A DNA stretch of 64,000 nt from Shewanella indica (GTDB lineage: Bacteria; Pseudomonadota; Gammaproteobacteria; Enterobacterales; Shewanellaceae): NCBI RefSeq assembly GCF_002836975.1, contig NZ_NIJK01000022.1:26617-90616 (forward strand). The letters run 5' to 3'. The notes under the pieces were generated by a model, which saw nothing but the letters and a program-made list of their open reading frames with translations, did no database searches and had not been told where the DNA came from. Both the position numbers and the translations under genes were made by a program. Shown here one piece after another: positions 35,722 through 44,880 of this stretch (positions within the stretch are counted from its first letter, which is position 1; each line of letters begins with the position of its first letter).

Positions 35722-36693
35722 TTAAAAATGCTCAAATCCTGTCTGTTGCGGCTCGAATACCTCACCATGATATTGCAGCCTGAGTTGATTACCGGCGAGT
35801 ATCTGGCCGACTTGATAGAACTTGACTCCGGCATGGCCCAAGGCGGTTTCCAGCGCACCGCGCTGCGCTTCCGGCACAGTGAACAGCAGTTCATAATCTT
35901 CACCGCCACAAAGGGCGTAGTCGAGCGCCGTCTCCAAACTCACAGTATCTTTCATCGCCTGGGACAGCGGCAGCTTATCCACTTCGATAACCGCACCGAC
36001 AGCCGATGCCTTGAGGATATGCTTGATATCCGACAGCAAGCCATCAGAGAGATCTATAGCGCTAGATGCCAAGCCTCTCAGGGATTGACCGGCCAGGACT
36101 CTGGGGCTGGGATGATAGTGACGGTTGACCAGATATTCCTTGTGTTCTGCCCTCGCCTTCAATTCACCACGTATGATATCCAGCCCCAGGGCCGAATCCC
36201 CCAGGGAACCTGTGACATAAATCCAGTCACCGGCGCGGGCGCCGCTACGAATGAGAGCTTTGCCTTCCGGCACCTGGCCATGAACCGTAATATTGATGGC
36301 CTTAGGGCCGCGGGTGGTATCGCCTCCAACCAGAGAAATACCATAGTAATCAGCCGCTTCAAACAAACCGGCACTGAACTGTTCCAGCCAAACTTCATCG
36401 ACACTGGGCATGGTCAGCGCCAGGGTCATCCATGCGGGCTCGGCCCCCATAGCAGCAAGATCGGACAGGTTGACCGCCAAGGCCTTGTAACCCAGTGCCT
36501 GAGCCGGCATATCCGGTAAAAAGTGGACATTTTCCACCAGGGTATCGCAGGAGATGGCAATGGATTTGTGTTCGGCGGGTTGCACCAAGGCACAATCATC
36601 ACCTATGCCAAGGCGGACATCTTTGCGCGCTTGGCCACGACCATGAAAATAGCGCTCGATAAGTTGAAATTCTTTCACTGTTGACTTGGCCAC
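35722..36693 (-). CDS. thiL: Thiamine-monophosphate kinase
   Basis: 323-residue enzyme making thiamine diphosphate, the active cofactor, from thiamine monophosphate and ATP. AIR-synthase-type fold. Visible: GIGDDCALV with metal-binding Asp pair, SCDTLVENVHFLPDMPAQALGYKALAVNLSDLAAMGAEP, LVGGDTTRGP, VTGSLGDSALGL, AIDLSDGLLSDIKHI and CGGEDYELLFTV. Between nusB and pgpA, the conserved order. Normal length. Confidence 0.95.
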   Translation of the reverse strand: MAKSTVKEFQLIERYFHGRGQARKDVRLGIGDDCALVQPAEHKSIAISCDTLVENVHFLPDMPAQALGYKALAVNLSDLAAMGAEPAWMTLALTMPSVDEVWLEQFSAGLFEAADYYGISLVGGDTTRGPKAINITVHGQVPEGKALIRSGARAGDWIYVTGSLGDSALGLDIIRGELKARAEHKEYLVNRHYHPSPRVLAGQSLRGLASSAIDLSDGLLSDIKHILKASAVGAVIEVDKLPLSQAMKDTVSLETALDYALCGGEDYELLFTVPEAQRGALETALGHAGVKFYQVGQILAGNQLRLQYHGEVFEPQQTGFEHF

Positions 36694-36766
36694 AGGTTCG
36701 CAGCCTCCCGGTTTTCCAATGAAAAAACGGTATCTGACGATACCGTTTGTCTAATTTCTTTCTGGT

Positions 36767-37174
36767 TCAGCGACGAGCTACCAGCTTGTCCAATATGCCA
36801 TTGACAAACTTGTGGCTGTCCTCGGCGCCGAACGCCTTGGCCAACTCGATAGCCTCGTTGATCACCACTTTGTAAGGCGTATCCTTGCGGAAAGTCAGCT
36901 CGTAAGCCGCCAAACGCAAAATGGCCTTCTCCACGGGATCGACCTCCTCCATGGGACGTTGATCCAGATGGGGGGCAATTAACTCGTCCAGTTGAGCCTT
37001 TTTGGTTGTCGCTCCGGTGAATAGTTCACGGAAGTAGGCGACATCCACGCCGTCTATGTTTTGCTCGGTCAGAAACTCGTGCTCCACATCGGCAATATTG
37101 TTCCCGCTCAGTTGCCATGAATAGATGGCTTGAACCGCTAAACGGCGGGCTCTGCGGCGCTCTGAAGGCTTCAT
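36767..37174 (-). CDS. nusB: Transcription antitermination factor NusB
   Basis: 135-residue all-helical RNA-binding protein that with NusE (S10) binds BoxA in rRNA operons. Start at ATG 37174 ([21 protein letters not shown]), which aligns with other NusB proteins and has AGGA properly placed; a ten-codon longer frame would run toward ribH. Conserved end: [31 protein letters not shown]. Follows ribH by 13 bases, the usual ribH-nusB pairing. Confidence 0.95.
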   Translation of the reverse strand: MKPSERRRARRLAVQAIYSWQLSGNNIADVEHEFLTEQNIDGVDVAYFRELFTGATTKKAQLDELIAPHLDQRPMEEVDPVEKAILRLAAYELTFRKDTPYKVVINEAIELAKAFGAEDSHKFVNGILDKLVARR

Positions 37175-37187
37175 GCTTTTTCCTGTA

Positions 37188-37664
37188 TTACAGCTGTTGC
37201 TCAAGTTGTTGCAGCACGTTCACCATTTCCAGCAGACCCAGGGCAGCTTCGCCGCCTTTGTTGCCAGCCTTGGTGCCGGAACGCTCAATGGCCTGCTCGA
37301 TAGTGTCTGTGGTCAGTACCCCGAAAGAGACCGGGATATCGAATTCCAGACCCACTTGAGCCAGACCCTTGTTGCATTCACCTGCAACGAAATCAAAGTG
37401 TGGTGTACCACCACGGATCACTGCCCCCAGGGCGATGATACCGTCGAACTTGCCACTGGCGGCAACACGACGGGCGGCCAAAGGCAGCTCGAAAGCACCA
37501 GGTACGCGTACCACAGTGATGTTGTCTTCACTTACCTGACCGAAACGCTTAAGAGTGTCTACGGCACCCTCCAGCAGACTTTCAACCACAAAGCTGTTGA
37601 AACGGGATACAACGATCGCGACTTTGGCGTTTTTTGCTTCGATATTACCTTGAACTATGTTCAT
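37188..37664 (-). CDS. ribH: 6,7-dimethyl-8-ribityllumazine synthase
   Basis: 158-residue enzyme condensing 5-amino-6-ribitylaminouracil with dihydroxybutanone phosphate, the penultimate riboflavin step; forms icosahedral or pentameric shells. Motifs: [61 protein letters not shown] and [31 protein letters not shown]. Part of a minus-strand riboflavin set with ribD, ribE and ribBA. Confidence 0.96.
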   Translation of the reverse strand: MNIVQGNIEAKNAKVAIVVSRFNSFVVESLLEGAVDTLKRFGQVSEDNITVVRVPGAFELPLAARRVAASGKFDGIIALGAVIRGGTPHFDFVAGECNKGLAQVGLEFDIPVSFGVLTTDTIEQAIERSGTKAGNKGGEAALGLLEMVNVLQQLEQQL

Positions 37665-37783
37665 TATCTTACCTAACTTAGCTAAAGCACCCGGCCGGGG
37701 GCAAAAAGTGGCGCTATAATAGCACGCAATTTACCCCTCCGCCCTATGCAATTATTCGGAAATGGTTAATTAATTCTGTTGGC

Positions 37784-38890
37784 TCATTCGCCGGGAATAT
37801 ACTCTGTGACTTCCAGGCCAAAACCACCCAATGAGTGATAACGCTTGGGCGAGCTGAGTAGGCGCATTTTGTTGACGCCAAGCGTCGCCAGAATCTGTGA
37901 GCCTACGCCAACCCGTTGGGAGGTTCCCTGCCATTTGGCCGTTACCGGCACTTCACCCTTGTCTTCGGCCTCAAAGGCCTTGAGCTTGGCGATAATGCTC
38001 TCGTTCGGCTCCTGATTACCCAGCAGCAACAGCACACCACCATCGGTCGCGATTCGCGCCATAGCTTGCTCAAGCGGCCAGCTGCGCACTTCGTCGCGTT
38101 CAGAGAACAGCAGGTCATTAATGGTGTTTTGCAGGTGCACCCGCACCAGAATATTGTCAACAATCTCGCCCTTGACCATGGCAAAATGCAGTTGATTGTC
38201 TATGGTGTCGCGGAAGGTGTGCAGCTCAAACTCACCGAAACGGGTAGGCAGCTTGCACTTAGCTTCACGCACCACTGTGGTTTCTGTGTTATTGCGGTAG
38301 TTGATCAGATCGGCAATGGTGCCCATCTTAACGCCGTGCTCCTTGGCGAACACTTCCAGATCCGGACGACGCGCCATGGTGCCATCCTCATTGAGGATCT
38401 CCACGATCACAGCCGAAGGCTCCAAACCGGCCAGACGCGCCAGATCGCAACCGGCTTCGGTATGACCGGCGCGCACCAGCACCCCGCCATCCTGCGCCAT
38501 CAAAGGAAAAATATGCCCGGGCTGAACTATGTCCGATGGCTTGGCATTTTTAGCCACAGCCGCCTGCACAGTTACCGCGCGGTCATGGGCACTAATACCT
38601 GTGGTCACCCCTTCAGCGGCCTCGATAGAAACGGTGAAGTTGGTTGAAAACTGGGCGTTGTTATTGCTGACCATCAGCGGCAAATTCAGCTGCTGGCAAC
38701 GAGCCTTGGTCATGGTTTGGCAGATAAGACCACGGCCGAAGCGAGCCATGAAATTGATCGCTTCCGGGGTGACCTTCTCCGCCGCCATGATGAGGTCGCC
38801 CTCGTTTTCCCTGTCCTCATCGTCCATCAGGATAACCATTTTGCCCTGACGAATATCCTCGATGATCTCTTCGATACTGTGTAGCGCCAT
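37784..38890 (-). CDS. ribBA: 3,4-dihydroxy-2-butanone 4-phosphate synthase with degenerate GTP cyclohydrolase II domain
   Basis: 368 residues. The N-terminal RibB domain (to about 200) is intact: [55 protein letters not shown] and [22 protein letters not shown] with the metal-binding residues. The C-terminal third aligns with GTP cyclohydrolase II but lacks the three zinc cysteines (no CDCGxQL), so only the butanone-phosphate activity is expected; a separate ribA should exist elsewhere. Such RibB-X fusions are common in proteobacteria. About 120 bases separate it from ribH. No FMN riboswitch was found in front of it. Confidence 0.92.
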   Translation of the reverse strand: MALHSIEEIIEDIRQGKMVILMDDEDRENEGDLIMAAEKVTPEAINFMARFGRGLICQTMTKARCQQLNLPLMVSNNNAQFSTNFTVSIEAAEGVTTGISAHDRAVTVQAAVAKNAKPSDIVQPGHIFPLMAQDGGVLVRAGHTEAGCDLARLAGLEPSAVIVEILNEDGTMARRPDLEVFAKEHGVKMGTIADLINYRNNTETTVVREAKCKLPTRFGEFELHTFRDTIDNQLHFAMVKGEIVDNILVRVHLQNTINDLLFSERDEVRSWPLEQAMARIATDGGVLLLLGNQEPNESIIAKLKAFEAEDKGEVPVTAKWQGTSQRVGVGSQILATLGVNKMRLLSSPKRYHSLGGFGLEVTEYIPGE

Positions 38891-38971
38891 TGTAAGACCT
38901 TTATCTCTTGTTCTGTGTAATCAATGAATTCTAACCTGTTAGCGCGCGATAACCAGTGTGCTTGCGCACAT

Positions 38972-39628
38972 CTAGCGCATGAAACCGGCCTTGGCGAGCA
39001 TAGCCAGAGTCACGCCTTCGCTCGGCTGCCCTTCCTCTTTATGCTGCATTAAACGTTCAAGATAGCGGGCTATCTGATCCACCTCCAGATTCACCTGAAC
39101 TCCGGGACGCAGATCAAGTAAAGTGGTTTCGCTGGCGGTATGGGGCACTATGGTGAGGCGGAAATTACAGCCATCGACTTCGTTGACCGTGAGGCTGACG
39201 CCATCTATGGTAATGGAGCCTTTATGGGCAATGTAACGGGCCAGCTCAGCAGGCGCCTCGAGCCAAAACTCCAGCGCCTTGCCCCTTGGGGTCACGCTGA
39301 TGACCCGCGCCATACCATCCACATGGCCACTGACCAAGTGCCCGCCCAAGCGGGTGCTGGGCGTGACCGCCTTTTCCAGGTTAACTTTGGTGCCGACACT
39401 GTAGCGGTCAAAGCCGGTGAGGCTAACGGTTTCAGCCGAAATATCGGCCACATAACCATCCGCCAGGCGTTCAACCACGGTCAGACACACACCGTTGGTG
39501 GCAATGCTGTCACCCAATTGGACATCGCCAAGATCCAGCTTGCCGCTGGCCACTGTCAGACGAATATCATCACCACGGCGCTCCAAGGCCCGTATTGTAC
39601 CGACAGCTTCAATTATTCCGGTAAACAT
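38972..39628 (-). CDS. ribE: Riboflavin synthase, alpha subunit
   Basis: 218 residues that dismutate two lumazine molecules to riboflavin. The duplicated lumazine-binding halves start MFTGIIEAVGTIRALERRG and, after HLVSGHVDGMARVISVT, GSITIDGVSLTVNEVDG; DSIATNGVCLTV is the matching motif of the first half. Start directly follows the ribD stop, so both are co-translated. The symbol ribC is also used for this enzyme. Confidence 0.95.
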   Translation of the reverse strand: MFTGIIEAVGTIRALERRGDDIRLTVASGKLDLGDVQLGDSIATNGVCLTVVERLADGYVADISAETVSLTGFDRYSVGTKVNLEKAVTPSTRLGGHLVSGHVDGMARVISVTPRGKALEFWLEAPAELARYIAHKGSITIDGVSLTVNEVDGCNFRLTIVPHTASETTLLDLRPGVQVNLEVDQIARYLERLMQHKEEGQPSEGVTLAMLAKAGFMR

Positions 39629-40753
39629 TCAATCACCTATCTTGAGAGTAAGCCGGGTATCATTGCCCAGCTTACGTTGATCTGTTACCCGTATCGCCGG
39701 GGTATCGGCTATCTGCTGATAGTTGGGCAAGGCCAGCAGGTTTCGGCCAGCGGCGCCAAGCAGTTTCGGGGCTTGGTAGAGCAGCAGCTCATCGGCCAAA
39801 CCGGCACTAATAAAGGCGCCGCAAAGCGTTGCCCCGGCCTCGACCAACACCGCATTACAGCTCTGGCTCAGGTGTTGCAGCAGCGCTGTGATATCGACTC
39901 TGTTGTCTTCACCGGCCAGCACCAATGTGGTGACATAAGGCGGCAAAGCGGCCAGGAACTCATCCTCATAGGGGCGGCAGCTGACCAAGAGTACCGGGCT
40001 GACAATCTTCAATAACCTGGCATCGAGCGGCATACGGCAGTTACTGTCGAGTATCACTCGCAGCGGTTGAATAAGCTCCTGCTCACTCAGGGTTTCACCC
40101 AGGCTGCCAAGCTCAGAGTGCCGGACATTCAAGGAAGGGTCATCGGCCAATACGGTTTCAATGCCGGTGAGCAAAGCGCAGCTGCGGGCCCTGAGCCTTT
40201 GCACGTCGCGGCGCGCCTCGGGGCCGGTTATCCACTTGGACTCACCGTTGGCCAGTGCCGTCTTGCCATCGAGACTCGCCGCCAGTTTGAGGGTGACCCA
40301 GGGACGATTTCGCTCCATCCGCGATAAAAAGCCCGGATTCAACGCTCTGGCCTGCTCAGCCAAGAGACCGCTCTGCACCTGAACCCCGGCCTCCTGCAGC
40401 ATGCCGATACCTCGGCCGGCCACCTGAGGGTTGGGATCTGTCATAGCCACCACCACCCGCTTGAGGCCATGTTTAATTAAGGCTTCGGCACAGGGCGGGG
40501 TGCGACCATAGTGACTGCAGGGTTCGAGGGTGACATAGGCAGTAGCGCCGCGGGCCTTGTCAGCGGCCATTTTCAAGGCATGTACTTCGGCATGGGGCTC
40601 ACCGGCACGCTGATGCCAGCCTTCGCCGACAATCTTGCCATCGGCATCTATGATGACGCAGCCGACATTGGGGTTGGGGCGGGTTGTATAACGGCCACGG
40701 CGAGCCAGCATTATGGCGCGGCTCATCATGGCGATATCAGTATTGGACCACAT
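39629..40753 (-). CDS. ribD: Bifunctional riboflavin deaminase/reductase
   Basis: 374 residues carrying two consecutive riboflavin-pathway steps. The N-terminal deaminase domain (to about 145) has the zinc site HAEVHAL and PCSHYGRTPPCAEALI; the C-terminal NADPH-dependent reductase begins about residue 150 (RPWVTLKLAASLDGKTAL, WITGPEARRDVQRLRARSCALLTG, TVLADDPSLNVR). Adjacent genes ribE, ribBA and ribH complete the pathway apart from GTP cyclohydrolase II and the kinase. Follows nrdR by 40 bases. Confidence 0.95.
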   Translation of the reverse strand: MWSNTDIAMMSRAIMLARRGRYTTRPNPNVGCVIIDADGKIVGEGWHQRAGEPHAEVHALKMAADKARGATAYVTLEPCSHYGRTPPCAEALIKHGLKRVVVAMTDPNPQVAGRGIGMLQEAGVQVQSGLLAEQARALNPGFLSRMERNRPWVTLKLAASLDGKTALANGESKWITGPEARRDVQRLRARSCALLTGIETVLADDPSLNVRHSELGSLGETLSEQELIQPLRVILDSNCRMPLDARLLKIVSPVLLVSCRPYEDEFLAALPPYVTTLVLAGEDNRVDITALLQHLSQSCNAVLVEAGATLCGAFISAGLADELLLYQAPKLLGAAGRNLLALPNYQQIADTPAIRVTDQRKLGNDTRLTLKIGD

Positions 40754-40793
40754 GGGGGTTTCCGTTACTTAACAGTTGGCTGTGACTGACAGC

Positions 40794-41246
40794 CTATTTT
40801 TTCTCCAGCTTGGCAATCGCTTCACCAAACTCTGACACATCTTCAAAGGCACGATACACAGAGGCAAAACGAATATAGGCCACCTTATCCAGCTCAATAA
40901 GATGATCCATCATCAGGTTGCCGATCATTTCCGAGGTCACTTCCCGCTCGCCCGTGGCTCTGAGGGTGGACTTGATCTTGCTGATCGCCTCTTCAATCTT
41001 ATCCATGGAAACCGGACGTTTCTCGGCGGCGCGCAGCATACCGCCGCGCAGCTTATCCTCATCGAACGGTTGCCTGCTGCCATCGCGCTTGATCACTCTG
41101 GGCATGACGAGCTCGGCACCTTCAAAGGTGGTAAAGCGTTCATGACACAGAGTACATTCCCGGCGACGGCGCACCTGATGACCGTCTGCCACCAGCCTGG
41201 AATCTATCACCTTGGTATCCGTCGCACTGCAAAATGGACAATGCAT
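40794..41246 (-). CDS. nrdR: Transcriptional repressor NrdR
   Basis: 150-residue ribonucleotide-reductase repressor that senses ATP/dATP. Zinc ribbon [19 protein letters not shown] with second pair [12 protein letters not shown], then the ATP-cone ([57 protein letters not shown]). Normal length. Stands between glyA and ribD as in E. coli, where nrdR heads the rib-nusB genes. Confidence 0.96.
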   Translation of the reverse strand: MHCPFCSATDTKVIDSRLVADGHQVRRRRECTLCHERFTTFEGAELVMPRVIKRDGSRQPFDEDKLRGGMLRAAEKRPVSMDKIEEAISKIKSTLRATGEREVTSEMIGNLMMDHLIELDKVAYIRFASVYRAFEDVSEFGEAIAKLEKK

Positions 41247-41299
41247 TATGCCTCCTGGTGCTCAGTTGCCGGCAGCGGCTGCTGCTAAATGGCAGGAAC

Positions 41300-41327
41300 A
41301 AAAATGGCCGCTGAATTCAGCGGCCAT
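41300..41327 (-). terminator. Terminator of glyA
   Basis: Perfect palindrome ATGGCCGCTGAATTCAGCGGCCAT; on the minus strand followed by TTTTTG. Confidence 0.8.
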
Positions 41328-41355
41328 CGAAGTTTATCCTATTCCCTTGAAAAGG

Positions 41356-42609
41356 TTAACCGTAAACAGGGAAGCGAGCGCACAGTTCCAGCACCTGGCT
41401 CTTCACGCGCTCGATAACGGCGTCATCGTGAGCATTGTCGAGCACATCACAGATCCAGCCGGTCAGTTCACGGGCTTCGGCTTCCTTGAAACCGCGGCGA
41501 GTGATGGCCGGTGTACCGATACGCACCCCGGAGGTCACAAATGGTGAGCGGGGGTCGTTAGGCACTGAGTTCTTGTTAACTGTGATGTTGGCGCGGCCCA
41601 GAGCGGCGTCGGCTTCTTTACCGGTCAGCTCACGGCCAATCAGGTCCACCAGCATCAGATGGTTGCTGGTACCGCCGGAAACTATCTTGTAACCGCGCTC
41701 GAGGAACACCTCAACCATGGCCTTGGCGTTGTTGACCACCTGCTGCTGATAGGTCTTGAATTCCGGCTCCAGTGCTTCTTTGAAGGCCACGGCTTTACCG
41801 GCGATAACGTGCATCAGAGGACCACCCTGACCGCCCGGGAATACTGCGGAATTCAGCTTCTTGTACAGATCTTCATCGTCGGCAGCCGACAGAATCACAC
41901 CACCGCGGGGACCGGCCAGCGTCTTGTGAGTGGTCGAAGTCACCACGTGGGCGTGCGGCACAGGGTTAGGATAAACACCGGCAGCGATAAGACCGGCCAC
42001 GTGGGCCATATCGACAAACAGGTAAGCGCCAATTTTGTCGGCGATTTCGCGCAGCTTGGCCCAGTCAACTATGCCTGAGTAGGCCGAGAAGCCGCCGATG
42101 ATCATCTTGGGCTTGTGTTCCAGCGCCAGCGTTTCGAGTTCGCTGTAGTCAATCTTGCCGGACTCATCGATACCGTAAGGGATGATGTTGTACAGCTTGC
42201 CGGAAAAGTTAACCGGAGAGCCGTGGGTCAGGTGACCACCGTGAGCCAGGTTCATCCCCAGTACGGTATCGCCGGGTTGCAGCAACGCCATATAAACCGC
42301 GCTGTTGGCCTGTGAACCTGAGTGTGGCTGAACGTTGGCGTAAGTAGCGCCAAACAGCTGCTTGGCACGCTCAATTGCCAGAGTCTCCACCACATCGACA
42401 TACTCACAACCACCGTAATAACGCTTGCCTGGATAACCTTCGGCATACTTGTTGGTCAGTTGTGAGCCCTGGGCTTCCATGACTCTGGGGCTGGTGTAGT
42501 TTTCGGAGGCGATCAGCTCAATGTGCTCTTCCTGACGACGGGTTTCATCCTCAATCGCCTTGAACAGCTCAGGATCATAGTCGGCAATGTTCATACTTTT
42601 CTTCAGCAT
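41356..42609 (-). CDS. glyA: Serine hydroxymethyltransferase
   Basis: 417-residue PLP enzyme that turns serine and tetrahydrofolate into glycine and methylene-THF, the main one-carbon source. Nearly identical pattern to E. coli Gly[71 protein letters not shown], and [16 protein letters not shown] with the PLP lysine. Has its own terminator before nrdR. The roughly 230 bases upstream separate it from the divergent ettA. Confidence 0.97.
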   Translation of the reverse strand: MLKKSMNIADYDPELFKAIEDETRRQEEHIELIASENYTSPRVMEAQGSQLTNKYAEGYPGKRYYGGCEYVDVVETLAIERAKQLFGATYANVQPHSGSQANSAVYMALLQPGDTVLGMNLAHGGHLTHGSPVNFSGKLYNIIPYGIDESGKIDYSELETLALEHKPKMIIGGFSAYSGIVDWAKLREIADKIGAYLFVDMAHVAGLIAAGVYPNPVPHAHVVTSTTHKTLAGPRGGVILSAADDEDLYKKLNSAVFPGGQGGPLMHVIAGKAVAFKEALEPEFKTYQQQVVNNAKAMVEVFLERGYKIVSGGTSNHLMLVDLIGRELTGKEADAALGRANITVNKNSVPNDPRSPFVTSGVRIGTPAITRRGFKEAEARELTGWICDVLDNAHDDAVIERVKSQVLELCARFPVYG

Positions 42610-42837
42610 CTGTCACTCCAGCTGGCAAATCTTATTGGTAGGGTTGCGCGGTATTCTACTCTGAGTGTGACAAATATCCCAGTCGCAGGATGATGAAAAT
42701 CCTTGTGTCAGCAGATGACTATGTTTCATTTGCTGAACAATGGTGCCGCTATCCGGCCGCATCTGGCAGGAGCCCTGGCAAATTGGTAAACTGCCGCCAG
42801 TTTAGGAAAACTCAGTTCAGGACAACAGAGAAACAAT

Positions 42838-44505
42838 ATGGCTCAGTTTGTATACAGCATGCTGAGGGTCGGCAAAATAGTGCCGCCCAAAAAGCAGATC
42901 CTCAAAGATATTTCATTGAGTTTCTTCCCCGGCGCCAAAATTGGTGTCCTGGGTCTCAACGGCTCGGGTAAATCCACCCTGTTGAAAATCATGGCAGGTC
43001 TGGACACAGAAATTGAAGGTGAAGCCCGTCCCATGCCGGGACTCAAGATAGGTTACCTGCCCCAGGAGCCCCAGCTTGATCCCAACAAGACAGTACGGGA
43101 AACCATAGAAGAAGCCGTCAGCGAAGCCAAAAACGCCCTCAAGCGTCTGGATGAAGTCTATGCGGCCTATGCTGAGCCGGATGCCGACTTCGACGCCCTG
43201 GCCAAGGAGCAAGGCGAACTGGAAGCCATCATTCAGGCCCAGGATGCCCACAATCTGGACAATATTCTCGAGCGCGCCGCCAACGCCCTGCGTCTGCCGG
43301 AATGGGACGCCAAGGTGGAGGTGCTCTCCGGGGGTGAACGTCGCCGGGTGGCCATCTGTCGTCTGCTGCTGGAAAAGCCGGAGATGCTGCTGCTGGACGA
43401 ACCGACCAACCACCTGGATGCCGAATCCGTTGCCTGGCTGGAGCATTTCCTGCAGGAATACTCAGGTACTGTGGTTGCCATTACCCACGACCGTTACTTC
43501 CTCGACAATGCCGCGGGCTGGATCCTGGAGCTGGACCGGGGTGAAGGTATTCCATGGCAGGGCAACTACTCCTCCTGGCTGGAGCAGAAAGATGCCCGTC
43601 TGAAGCAGGAAGCCGCCAGCGAAAGCGCCCGCCAGAAGACGATTGCCAAGGAATTGGAGTGGGTGCGTCAGGGTGCCAAGGGACGTCAGTCCAAGGGCAA
43701 AGCCCGTATGGCCCGCTTCGAAGAGCTGAACAGCTCAGATTATCAGCGCCGCAACGAGACCAATGAGCTGTTTATTCCGCCCGGTCCTCGCCTGGGTGAC
43801 AAGGTGATTGAGGTGCGCAATCTCACCAAGAGCTATGGTGACCGCATTCTGATAGACAACTTAAGCTTCAGCGTTCCCAAGGGCGCCATCGTCGGTATTA
43901 TCGGTGCCAACGGTGCCGGTAAATCGACCCTGTTCAGAATGCTCAGCGGCGCCGAGCAGCCGGACAGCGGTGAAATCGAGATAGGTGATACGGTACAAAT
44001 CGCCTCTGTGGAACAGTTCCGTGACTCGATGAACGACAAGAACACTGTTTGGGAAGAGATCTCCGGCGGTCAGGACATAATGCGGATCAACAATCTGGAG
44101 ATCCCGAGCCGCGCCTATGTCGGTCGCTTCAACTTCCGTGGTGGCGATCAGCAGAAGATCATCGGCTCACTTTCAGGTGGTGAACGTAACCGGGTGCATC
44201 TGGCCAAGCTGCTGCAGGCCGGCGGCAACGTGTTGCTGCTCGACGAACCGACCAACGATCTGGACGTGGAAACTCTGCGGGCACTGGAAGAAGCGCTGTT
44301 GGAATTCCCCGGCTGCGCCATGGTGATCTCGCACGACCGTTGGTTCCTCGACCGTATCTGTACTCACATCCTCGACTACCGTGACGAGGGGCAGGTTAAC
44401 TTCTACGAAGGTAACTACACAGAATACTCGGCCTGGCTGAAAAACCAATTCGGTGCCGATGTGATTGAGCCGCACAGACTCAAGTACAAGCGGATGACCA
44501 AGTAA
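42838..44505 (+). CDS. ettA: Energy-dependent translational throttle protein EttA (ABC-F)
   Basis: 555-residue soluble ABC-F ATPase binding the ribosomal E site and gating entry into elongation according to ADP/ATP ratio. Two ABC cassettes: Walker A GLNGSGKSTLLKI and GANGAGKSTLFRM, signatures LSGGERRRVAI and LSGGERNRVHL, Walker B MLLLDEPTNHLD and VLLLDEPTNDLD. The P-site tRNA interaction arm inserts in the first cassette (EAVSEAKNALKRLDEVYAAY), and the linker region has KELEWVRQGAKGRQSKGKAR. Start matches E. coli EttA (MAQFVY). Confidence 0.97.
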   Translation: MAQFVYSMLRVGKIVPPKKQILKDISLSFFPGAKIGVLGLNGSGKSTLLKIMAGLDTEIEGEARPMPGLKIGYLPQEPQLDPNKTVRETIEEAVSEAKNALKRLDEVYAAYAEPDADFDALAKEQGELEAIIQAQDAHNLDNILERAANALRLPEWDAKVEVLSGGERRRVAICRLLLEKPEMLLLDEPTNHLDAESVAWLEHFLQEYSGTVVAITHDRYFLDNAAGWILELDRGEGIPWQGNYSSWLEQKDARLKQEAASESARQKTIAKELEWVRQGAKGRQSKGKARMARFEELNSSDYQRRNETNELFIPPGPRLGDKVIEVRNLTKSYGDRILIDNLSFSVPKGAIVGIIGANGAGKSTLFRMLSGAEQPDSGEIEIGDTVQIASVEQFRDSMNDKNTVWEEISGGQDIMRINNLEIPSRAYVGRFNFRGGDQQKIIGSLSGGERNRVHLAKLLQAGGNVLLLDEPTNDLDVETLRALEEALLEFPGCAMVISHDRWFLDRICTHILDYRDEGQVNFYEGNYTEYSAWLKNQFGADVIEPHRLKYKRMTK

Positions 44506-44522
44506 TAGAAAAACCGTACAAA

Positions 44523-44549
44523 AACGGAGGCAAACGCCTCCGTTTTTTA
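44523..44549. terminator. Terminator of ettA
   Basis: AACGGAGGC-AAA-CGCCTCCGTT then TTTT; A-run on the left makes it usable by the convergent tapY2. Confidence 0.8.
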
Positions 44550-44555
44550 TTTCCT

Positions 44556-44870
44556 TTAACCCAGGCCGGCTTCAGAATCGTCTAGTTGCCTGCCACTGTC
44601 CGAGCGAAACGCCTGCTCTCTTGGCACACACTCAAACACTTCACGCACATAATGGCGTTTGCCGCGGTTACCTATCCGCTCCAGCTTCATTCCCGGCATC
44701 TGCCGCTGGTAGAGCTCGGCCTTGGCCGGATCCCAAGAGACCCGAATAATCTCCTGCGCCGCTCTTGTTGTTTCCACCAGGCACTTATAGTCCTGACGTC
44801 GCCCCTTGGGCTGTGCGGCAGCCAGAGGCAGGCTCAAGAGTATGGCCAAAGGCAATATCAGCTTATTCAT
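44556..44870 (-). CDS. tapY2: TapY2-like small exported protein
   Basis: 104 residues with a signal peptide (KLILPLAILLSLPLAAAQ) and two cysteines in the mature part (YKCLVET and FECVP) that may form a disulfide. I start it at ATG 44870, spaced correctly from GAGGAG. It begins ten bases after the pilY1 stop and resembles the small secreted proteins named TapY2 that follow pilY1/tapY1 genes in Aeromonas and Shewanella; an accessory role with type IV pili is inferred from this context. Family assignment from memory, not from a search. Confidence 0.65.
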   Translation of the reverse strand: MNKLILPLAILLSLPLAAAQPKGRRQDYKCLVETTRAAQEIIRVSWDPAKAELYQRQMPGMKLERIGNRGKRHYVREVFECVPREQAFRSDSGRQLDDSEAGLG

Positions 44871-44880
44871 CATCCGCTCC

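Noticed and set aside
37188..37204. nusB overlapping ribH
   Set aside because: Arises only from the longer nusB start; the ATG at 37174 has better homology and ribosome site and removes the overlap.
38891..38971. Possible FMN riboswitch before ribBA
   Set aside because: The gap is only 81 bases and shows none of the conserved RFN-element blocks; none seen before ribD or ribH either.
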